A stretch of 14,339 nt of DNA, taken from positions 1-14,339 of the forward strand of contig RBNI01004278.1 in NCBI GenBank assembly GCA_003990745.1, written 5' to 3'. Shown piece after piece: positions 8,535 to 14,339 of this stretch; position 1 is the first letter of the stretch; the number at the start of each line of letters is the position of its first letter. Both the position numbers and the translations under genes were made by a program. The notes beneath the pieces are model-generated. The model saw only the letters and a list, made by a program, of their open reading frames with translations. It was not told the DNA's origin and did not search any database. This DNA is from Jimgerdemannia flammicorona. Taxonomy: Eukaryota > Mucoromycota > Endogonomycetes > Endogonales > Endogonaceae.

Positions 8535-8797
8535 ATACAAAAAATTGCCAGACAACCTCTGGCATAAGGCTCTAGGCCTAATGCCTATGTATCTATACTC
8601 TATGATACCTGTCTACCTTCACTTGCTTCACTCACTCCAGTACCAAGACTCTACTCCACTCTGGTCATGAGGCTCTAAGCCTGATGCCTGCACCTTCAGG
8701 TGCCAATGATTTTTAGGTTTTTAAACCTATAAGTGATAATCATATAACAATATATGATCATTATTAGTCTAGTTCTGTTTTTAGTATTTGTTTATAT
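8535..8797 (+). repeat. pLTR copy 4 (3' end of plus element, cut by Gypsy LTR)
   Basis: It begins near AATTGCCAGACAACCTC and carries both GGCTCTAG motifs (8568-8586 and 8671-8689), a small GCACC-TTCA-GGTGC hairpin (8690-8703) and the TTTAAACC block. It stops inside a TTTATAT stretch at 8797, where TGTGACAGC of the Gypsy LTR begins. The remaining ~400 bp should lie beyond the 3' end of the Gypsy element, outside the window. Confidence 0.85.
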
Positions 8798-8888
8798 TGT
8801 GACAGCTGATCCAAATTAGTAACATGAAACAGGGGAATTAGACATTTGATCACAGTACCTGAATCTAATTCCCAATATAGTTTAGCCT

Positions 8889-8896
8889 TATAAATA
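8889..8896 (+). promoter_or_regulatory. Candidate TATA box in LTR
   Basis: TATAAATA lies 91 bp into the LTR, within what would be U3. A second identical TATAAATA lies at 9053-9060, and either could drive the element. The choice cannot be made from sequence alone. Confidence 0.4.
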
Positions 8897-8905
8897 GCAG
8901 TCATA

Positions 8906-8922
8906 TTCTGCGAAGTGCAGAA
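8906..8922. repeat. Short perfect hairpin in the LTR
   Basis: TTCTGC-GAAGT-GCAGAA forms a six-base-pair stem with a five-base loop just downstream of the first TATA-like box. A related TCTGCGAAGT string recurs at 9182-9191 near the LTR end without the second arm. It may be an RNA structure or protein site; no function is known to me. Confidence 0.4.
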
Positions 8923-9052
8923 ACTTTAACATTTGCAAAGATTTAGGAGATATTAGAATGTTTACAATCAACGAAATCCTAGTAGATGTTAAAAGATTTA
9001 ATACTTACAGAAAATAACTTACTACTTAGCCACCTTATAGCTAGCAAACTTG

Positions 9053-9084
9053 TATAAATAACCCAGTATCTTTGAGTGAATAAA
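9053..9084 (+). promoter_or_regulatory. Second TATA-like box and AATAAA in LTR
   Basis: TATAAATA at 9053-9060 is followed by AATAAA at 9079-9084. A TATA box and a polyadenylation signal this close together, roughly 200 bp before the LTR end, fit the U3/R region of an LTR. The assignment is by motif only. Confidence 0.4.
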
Positions 9085-9262
9085 CCTCAGATTGAAATAG
9101 TTTAAGCAAAGAGAAAGCAAAGGAACTAGTAAGCCTGCGAGCAGATACACTTTGAACTCACTCATCCCTATACCTCAAGGACTCTGCGAAGTCAAAGAAG
9201 AGCAAGTTTTCAAGATACAGAAATCCAACATACTTCAAAGGTTAAGCATCTGTTATGTTACA

Positions 9263-9376
9263 ACTTAGTGCCCATTGGCTGGTGATTCAAGACAAATCCC
9301 TCACTTTCAAGCTGAACAATGAACAACCATCACCACCTGAACAACCATATAAACCAGGGCAAGATATCAAGACAAG
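9263..9376 (+). other. Gypsy leader between LTR and gag
   Basis: This 114 bp leader should hold the primer-binding site. No clear match to a tRNA 3' end is adjacent to the LTR. TGGTGATTCAAG at 9280-9291 begins with TGG as required but lies 17 bp inside, so I do not call it. Confidence 0.4.
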
Positions 9377-10188
9377 ATGGATATGAGACCACCAGTATTC
9401 CATGGATATATCTCAGATGAATCAATCATCACCTTCATCGATGATTTCAAGCAGTATACTGCTATAGAACCCTGATAGTAGTACAGCAAGTAGCCCTCAT
9501 GCCCTTCAGCCTACGAGGTCCTGCCAGAGCAGCATTCACAGCTGCAATCCATGCAGGAAATGATGCTGATGCCATACTGACAGCATAGAAGACCTGGCTC
9601 CAAAACACCTATTATACAGATGAGATTAAGCAAGCCCTAAAGGATCAGCTCAATACAACATGCCAAGGAATGAGCGAGGATCCAAACATATTCTACACCT
9701 GAATTCGATATCAGATAATCCTCACAGATTATACTGATGCTATCTGAGATCAAGTAGCTGAAGCAAGCTTTATGAAAGGAGTCCACCCAGAGATAGCTAT
9801 AGCTATTCACTCATCACCAGTAGTTCTGGATCTGCCACAAAAGGTTACCTATGCTCAGCAGTATTGGATAGCCAGATATCCACAAGACCACACAATGGAA
9901 AGAGTCACTGGAGTTAGAATCAAAGCACCAAAGGCAACCAGTATGATCCCCACCACAATGATCAATTGAAACACACCTCAAATGAGAGCTACAGAGCAGC
10001 AGAGAAACAGCGACCCCATGGAGGAGCTTGGCAAGCAGTTCGCTGAAATGACTGCTCACCTAGGGGATGTAGTAAAAGAAATCAGAGAAAGAGATCACCG
10101 CCTGATTCAGAAGTTTGCCGCCACCTCAGACAAGAAGAAAGATACCTGCTATAGCTGTGGAGAAGAAGGCCACTACTCATATGAATGA
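9377..10188 (+). pseudogene. gag: Gypsy Gag (capsid plus CCHC-like knuckle)
   Basis: The start is the ATG at 9377, opening MDMRPPVFHGYISDESII, typical of the capsid N-terminal region of Gypsy Gag. About 30 codons later the frame shifts by an indel near 9470. The capsid continues as LMPFSLRGPARAAF (9499 on), resembling the LxGxA segment of Gypsy capsids, and FMKGVHPEI near 9769. Stops lie at 9586 (TAG), 9700, 9745, 9967 and 10186 (all TGA). The nucleocapsid knuckle CYSCGEEGH (10147-10173) has three ligands; the TGA at 10186 sits exactly where the fourth Cys belongs. Gag packages the RNA and builds the particle. The frame continues into pol with no offset, so only this stop separates them. Confidence 0.85.
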
Positions 10189-11076
10189 ATGAGTGAAACT
10201 AAGTACAAGACCCAGCCAAGCAATACTACTAAAAACAAAGAACAGGCTAACATCATTACCTTCGAGGAAATTGGAGAGTCAGACAAAGAATGGGAGGCCT
10301 ATCCTGTACAGACTACCAAGAAGGATGTTTGCAAAGAATCCTACAAGAGACCACCAGGAAGACCCAAGAAGAACCCAGTGGAAAAACAGATGGAAATGGC
10401 CACAGAAAGCCAAGCTGAAGAAATAGATCAAGATATAGAGCTTGAGCAGGCAGTCCAAGACATCATCCAAGGAATCACTCCAGCTAGCAAAGGAGAAAAG
10501 GAGAAGAAGCTTTGCAAAACTAAGACTTTCAAGTATGATATCTTCAAGGATCTCAGCCAACAAAAAGTCAATGCAACCTTTGGCCAGCTCGCAGAAATTC
10601 CTACATTTAGACAGCAAATGAGATTTGGACTTGCTGAAACAACTAAGGAGCAGGGTTGGAAGATAACTGAAGCCAACAATGTTCAAGAAGATTCTGGAGA
10701 AGAAAGTGAAGACAACCACAAGACTTCTGCCTATGCAACCTGCCAAATTGAAGACAGAATCTTTGAAGCCATCATAGATACAGGAGTAGGAGGATGCCTC
10801 CTCAGCAAGAAGGCAGTAGACCACCTAGGATGGGAGGTTGAAGAAGCAACCAAATTGGTATTTGTTATAGCAGATGGCACAAGAGCCACCTCTTTGGGAA
10901 AAATTCGAGATGTTCCCATCAAGTTTGGAGGAGCAACTATCTCAGTGGATGTGATAGTAACCAATGTAACCAACTATGACATTCTTATTAGCAACCAGTG
11001 GCTTCACAAAACCAGAGCAATAATCAACCTGAATGCTCAGAAGATGCAGATTATCTACCGAGGTCAGAAGATGTGA
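10189..11076 (+). pseudogene. pol: Gypsy pol: linker with AT-hook-like motif and aspartic protease
   Basis: This 295-codon open stretch follows the knuckle in the same frame. Residues 1-180 are a hydrophilic Lys/Glu-rich linker that holds PPGRPKKNP at about 55-63, an AT-hook-like GRP core. The protease starts near residue 183 (YATCQIEDRIF). Its catalytic motif is DTG at 197-199 (10777-10785), written IIDTGVGG, and NYDILISNQWL at about 262-272 is the retropepsin second-half motif usually written YDxILGxxWL. Length and order fit a Gypsy retropepsin, which matures Gag-Pol in the particle. The stretch ends at a TGA (11074), after which the frame goes on into the dUTPase part. I read that TGA as a mutated Arg codon. 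Confidence 0.88.
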
Positions 11077-11847
11077 ATTCCCATCAATGTCAATAAAGGA
11101 GTGCTCTCCGAGATAGAGGAAGATGAGCAAGAAGAAGCTTACATAGTGACTATACAGAAAAAGAAGAAGAAAGTCAGATGGATGAGTGAAGAAGAATGGT
11201 GCAAGAAGATCGCAGAAGAATATGCACCACAAGGAGTCTGTCTGCATGGGATCCAAATGTACTATATGGAGCATATCAATGAGTACTACCAGTGCACCAG
11301 CAAAATTAAGAAAATCTACCACCAAAGAAGAGAGAAGACCCTCAAGGAACAAGCCAAAGAGGAAAAGAAGGAGGAGGAGGAAGATGATGAATCACCAGCC
11401 CTTCTGGAGGACAGTGATGACAAAGAAGAAATCAAAATCAAAATCCAGAAGATTCACCCTGATGCAGTTCTGCCAGAATATAAATCAGAAAATGCAGTTG
11501 GAATAGATATCACCACAGTGGAAGAAACTATACTTGAACCCCAGACAACTACTCTACTTGCAACCAGCCTGGAGATGACCATCCCAAAGGATCATGTCAG
11601 GATCCTCAAGACAAGAAGCAGTTTGGCAAGAATCGAAATTACAATTGAAGGAGGAGTCATTGATTCAGACTATATCAGAGAAATACTACTCATCACTAGA
11701 AATCACAATCCTACTATTTCATTCCCAATCAAGAAGAAGGACCAACTGGCACAGATGTTGATCTTCCCAGTCTAACAACCAAAGATCATAGAAGTCAAGA
11801 AGTTGGAGGAAATGAAAAGAGGAAAGAAAGGATTCAGATCCACAGGA
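11077..11847 (+). pseudogene. pol: Gypsy pol: charged linker and dUTPase domain
   Basis: After a Lys- and Glu-rich linker (11101-11430, including five Lys in a row and an acidic run), a trimeric-type dUTPase can be read with all five family motifs in order. Motif I is AVGIDI with its Asp at 11506. Motif II is TRSSLA with RSS at 11614-11622. Motif III is GVIDSDY at 11653-11673, with the Asp and Tyr that hold the uracil and activate water. Motif IV is KKKDQLAQMLI at 11731-11763. Motif V is RGKKGFRSTG at 11818-11847. A TAA at 11773-11775 separates IV from V. Motif V has Arg for the second Gly of GFGSTG, one G-to-A step. The enzyme hydrolyses dUTP to dUMP and pyrophosphate, keeping uracil out of new cDNA. 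Its place is between protease and reverse transcriptase. Confidence 0.92.
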
Positions 11848-13335
11848 AAAGGAGTATTTACCAGTACCAAGATCACTGAACTGGATCATAAGAAGGAGGA
11901 AACCACAAACAAGCACAGCTATACCATTGGAAATGAATTCCCACTCAAGGAGGAACTCAAGAAAATACTCCATGAATTCGAGGATGTTCTCGCCACAGAC
12001 TTCAAGGATATCAAAGGAAAAATGCCACACTACTATCATGAGGTAGATACTGGAGACACCGAACCAATTTACCAAAAAGCAAGACCTGTCCCACCAGCCT
12101 ACCAGGAATGGCTCAGAGAAGAAATCAAGCAGATGGAAGAAGCCAGTATTATAAAAGAAGCCAGTAGCCCCTGGTCTTCACCAGTTATACTAGCCCCGAA
12201 AAAAGGAAGCAAGCCTGGAGAATTCACCCCAAGACTCTGTGTCGACTACAGAAAGCTCAATGCAGTTACCAAGAAGGATTGCCAACCACTGCCCCTCATC
12301 AGTGATATTCTTATAATACTGGGAGATGAAGCACAGTACTACAGTACCTTAGACTTATACTCAGGATTCCACCAAATCAGACTCACAGAAATAGCAAGTG
12401 AAAAGTCAGCCTTCATAACCTCAGATAGAACCTACATCTACCTGCAAATACTATTCAGGATGTGCAATGCACCAGCAAGCTTCTAGTGAATGATGAACAA
12501 AATCTTCTGCTATGATATGGGAAGATGGATGATGGTTTATGTTGATGATGTAATCATCTACAGCAAGACACCTGAGGAATATCTGCAGCACATACAGTAG
12601 ATAATGGAAAGTCTGAGAAAGCATAGCCTGTACATCAAGCCCAAGAAATGTAAGTTTGCAGAAATTGAGATCTCCTACCTTGGCCATGTTATCAATCGAG
12701 ATAGAACACATACAGACCCCCTCAAGATACAAGCAGTAGCAGTATACCCAAGGCCCATCACTGTCATAGAAGCCCAAGCCTTCATGGGACTCGCCTTCTA
12801 CTATTGTAGATTTATTAGAGAATTTTCCAATATCGCAGGTCCAATCTATAAACTCAACAAGAAGGATATCAAGTTCCAGTGGACTGGTAGACAACAAAAA
12901 GTATTTGATGAACTCAAGGTCAGACTGACCCAGGCACTCATTCTCAGATGACCCAATTGGACTCAAGAATTCATCCTACAGACTGATGCAAGTGCACAGG
13001 GACTAGAAGTAGTCCTAGCTCAAAAGGAAGACAAGAAAGAGTATGTCATTGCATATCTTAGCCATGGAACCCAAGGAGCTGAAAAAGAATATGAATTCTA
13101 TAAGTTAGAATGTCTCGCAGTCATCTGGGCCATGGAGAAGTTCCACTACTACCTGGCTGGAAGATACTTCACCATTCAGACAGACCACTCAGCTCTCACC
13201 TGGCTACTGACAACTGGACAACTTAAAGGAATCTATGCCAGATAGATAATGAAACTATAAGCCTATAATGTAACCATTGTGCACCGCCCTGGAAGAACAA
13301 ATTCCAATGCAGATACTCTCTCACGGACACCCCAA
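11848..13335 (+). pseudogene. pol: Gypsy pol: reverse transcriptase and RNase H
   Basis: Reverse transcriptase signatures run in order: ARPVPPAYQEW, SSPWSSPVILAPKK, LCVDYRKLNAVTKKD (about 12238 on), STLDLYSGFHQIRL with the catalytic Asp at 12352, FRMCNAPASF (12454-12483) and YVDD at 12538-12549. The connection has KCKFAEIEISYLGHVI and FMGLAFYYCRFI. RNase H follows with QTDAS (Asp at 12985), KLECLAV (Glu at 13108) and TDHSALTWLL (Asp at 13183), then HRPGRTNSNADTLSR. Stops are TAG-TGA at 12484-12489, TAG 12598, TGA 12949, TAG 13243 and TAA 13258. All can be derived from CAG, CAA or CGA by one C-to-T change. Catalytic residues are intact, so loss of function comes from the stops alone. Confidence 0.95.
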
Positions 13336-13872
13336 AACACCTCCAACCAATAAATCAATTATGAATAAGGAGCTCTACTATGGAATCATCACATATCTGG
13401 AACAGTGAAAGATGTCCCAATATCTGGAAGAATGGACACAAACAATTATCAACAGGACATGGAAACAATTTAAAACTGACAGAGAAACACTGAGGAAAGG
13501 AAAACTACTAGTCATACCAGAATACAAGAAGAAGCAAGCAATGAAATCAGTATATGAACTTGGCCATCTAGGAGGAACTAATACATATGATAAGGCAAAA
13601 AGAACAATATGATGACCAGGAATAGAGGAAGATATCAGACAATTTGTCAAAATGTGTGACAAATGCCAGAAACAAAAACAAGACCAATGAAACCAAGCCC
13701 TGGGATCAGTACACATAGAACTGATACCATTTGCCCACATAGCAATAGATGTAATTGGCTCCCTACCCCTGACCTTGACTGGCAACTGATATATCATTAT
13801 CATCATAGACCTTTTTACGAAATGGATAGAAGCAGGACCCCTCAAGGAAGCCAATGCACAGTCAATTGCTAG
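13336..13872 (+). pseudogene. pol: Gypsy pol: integrase, 3'-truncated
   Basis: A one-base shift near 13335 moves the reading to positions 2 modulo 3. The N-terminal zinc domain shows ELGHLGG (His at 13565) and CDKC (13655-13666). The partner His, expected three codons before the Glu-Leu-Gly-His run, appears to be Tyr (TAT at 13553). The core starts with AIDVIGSLPL (first catalytic Asp at 13748), then IDLFTKWIEA and KEANAQSIA. There the match ends near 13870: the second Asp, the Glu and the C-terminal domain are missing. Stops are TGA at 13406, 13610, 13613, 13688 and 13787. Integrase would insert the cDNA into the genome. Whether the rest lies beyond a further insertion cannot be seen here. 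Confidence 0.9.
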
Positions 13873-14339
13873 TCAGGGGGTCCGAGGCTATCTATTTCAG
13901 GCATCTTGGCTGCACTCAACTGGAACTGGGAGCTGACATGGCAATGTGATTGAGGCCCACAGGCTTGAGTAGTGGGGTATTGGGGGTCTCCTCCTACCTC
14001 ACATATAAGTCCTTTACTCACCTTGACTGGGAGAACTAGGCTCTACCCACTATGTTGTACTTTGATGAGGGTTTTTCTTTGCTTGTCATCCTCTTTGGGG
14101 TGGCAGGGGCTATTTTATTCAGCTTGGGCATGGCCTTGTACATACATATATTGGGTTCTTGGGCATGCACTTTTGGTTGTTGGCATATGGCTGGGTTTCC
14201 CCTGGTGGTAGGGAGAGCATGGTGTACAGAATGAGGTGTAGGCCAATATAGGCCCTGCTGCACCTGGCATGGTCAAGCTGCTGGACAATATTTAGCCTAG
14301 GTTAATGGGGGGGCAGTGCTTGGTGGGTGATGGGGGAGG
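13873..14339. other. GC-richer unidentified sequence, probably a further insertion
   Basis: Composition changes abruptly at about 13873, to roughly half G+C with many TG and CA steps but only one clear CG. It opens CAGGGGGTCCGAGGC directly after the broken integrase. Open frames of 60-79 codons exist on both strands but overlap each other and show no recognisable domain, so I do not call a gene. It could be a DNA transposon or LTR inserted into the integrase, or simply the sequence beyond a deletion. The other end is outside the window. Confidence 0.5.

Larger units (their letters stand above)
4817..8797 (+). mobile_element. Penelope-like retroelement, plus-strand copy (degenerate, 3' end cut off)
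   Basis: This is the second copy of the same element, in inverted orientation. Its 5' pLTR (4817-5333) lacks roughly the first 190 bp present in the other copies. The internal region follows the same order: alanine-rich frame from about 5336, Cys/His segment 6306-6497, reverse transcriptase 6935-8250, untranslated tail. A 3' pLTR begins near 8535 and stops at 8797, where a Gypsy LTR starts. About three CG dinucleotides survive. Stops and frameshifts lie at different places from those of the minus copy, so the two copies decayed independently after insertion. Confidence 0.8.
8798..9262 (+). repeat. 5' LTR of the Gypsy element
   Basis: The LTR starts TGTGACA at 8798, exactly where homology to the Penelope-like pLTR ends. 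I place its end at TGTTACA (9256-9262), which gives TG...CA termini and a length of 465 bp. The 3' LTR is not in the window, so the right end is inferred from the terminal dinucleotide and could be wrong by some tens of bases. Confidence 0.75.
8798..13872 (+). mobile_element. Ty3/Gypsy LTR retrotransposon with dUTPase, nested and interrupted
   Basis: The element begins with TGTGACAGC inside the plus PLE's 3' pLTR. It has a 5' LTR, gag with a CCHC-like knuckle, then pol in the order protease, dUTPase, reverse transcriptase, RNase H, integrase. That order, with integrase last, defines Ty3/Gypsy rather than Ty1/Copia. Gag and most of pol share one frame (codon starts at positions 1 modulo 3), suggesting a single Gag-Pol polyprotein; frameshifts sit near 9470 and 13335. 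About 18 in-frame stops inactivate it. It keeps about 30 CG dinucleotides, against about five in the 8.5 kb around it, so it is younger, as its nested position requires. The integrase is cut short near 13872 and no 3' LTR is in the window. Confidence 0.93.

Noticed and set aside
8680..8716. Hammerhead ribozyme in the pLTR (CTGATG next to a stem)
   Set aside because: CTGATG and an adjacent stem are present, but the base after CTGATG is not A and no GAAA follows the stem. The core cannot be completed in any of the copies.
241..8797. Ordinary LTR retrotransposon or DIRS-type element
   Set aside because: Terminal repeats are present, but there is no protease, RNase H, integrase or tyrosine recombinase, and the RT motifs and A-rich 3' tail fit the Penelope group better.
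9280..9291. Primer-binding site TGGTGATTCAAG
   Set aside because: It starts with TGG but lies 17 bp from the inferred LTR end, and I cannot match it to a tRNA 3' end with confidence.
10279..11352. Long antisense open frames (181, 136 and 83 codons) opposite pol
   Set aside because: They mirror a Lys/Glu-rich, stop-poor coding strand and show no domain. They are shadows of the Gypsy frame.
9586..13789. Alternative genetic code (TAA/TAG as Gln and TGA as Arg or Trp)
   Set aside because: The stops fall at Gln/Arg-like positions, which fits reassignment, but CAA, CAG and TGG are also used freely. In the Penelope-like pair the same site is CAG in one copy and TAG in the other. C-to-T decay explains this more simply.
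13378..13872. Overlapping open frames of 158 codons (minus) and 69 codons (plus) in the integrase region
   Set aside because: The integrase zinc-domain and core motifs are read in a different frame. These have no recognisable content.
13972..14263. Open frames of 60-79 codons in the GC-richer tail
   Set aside because: They overlap on both strands, are Trp/Leu/Gly-rich as expected from the base composition, and match nothing I know.

Overview
The window looks like nuclear DNA of a eukaryote with an AT-rich, CpG-poor genome full of transposons. A filamentous fungus is my best guess, from the element types and the C-to-T decay of the copies, but no host gene is visible to confirm it. I see no intact gene, tRNA, rRNA or CRISPR array. 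Essentially everything is retroelement sequence in layers of different age.

Layout. Positions 1-240 are a very AT-rich flank ending in T-rich simple repeats. Positions 241-8797 hold two copies of one Penelope-like retroelement (PLE) placed head to head. One copy runs on the minus strand (4816 down to 241) and one on the plus strand (4817 up to 8797), so they form a near-palindrome about 8.5 kb long with no spacer. Each copy has long terminal-repeat-like blocks (pLTRs, about 680 bp when complete), a first reading frame for an alanine-rich protein of unknown family, a small Cys/His cluster, and a reverse transcriptase whose fingers, palm and C-terminal motifs can be followed through many stops and shifts. 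I find no GIY-YIG endonuclease. Both copies are dead and almost free of CpG.

Positions 8798 to about 13872 are a younger Ty3/Gypsy LTR retrotransposon, nested in the last pLTR of the plus-strand PLE. Its 5' LTR (8798-9262) is followed by Gag, a CCHC-like knuckle, an AT-hook-like motif, an aspartic protease, a recognisable five-motif dUTPase, reverse transcriptase, RNase H and the first part of an integrase. Apart from a shift in gag and another before the integrase, these lie in one frame. That frame is broken by about 18 stop codons, almost all explicable as C-to-T changes in CGA, CAG or CAA codons. The integrase breaks off near 13872, and no 3' LTR is in the window.

Positions 13873-14339 differ in composition (near 50% GC, rich in TG and CA). 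They look like the start of another insertion, which I could not identify.

The three points most worth following are the dUTPase inside a Gypsy pol, the head-to-head PLE pair, and the codon-by-codon record of CpG decay that the two PLE copies preserve.
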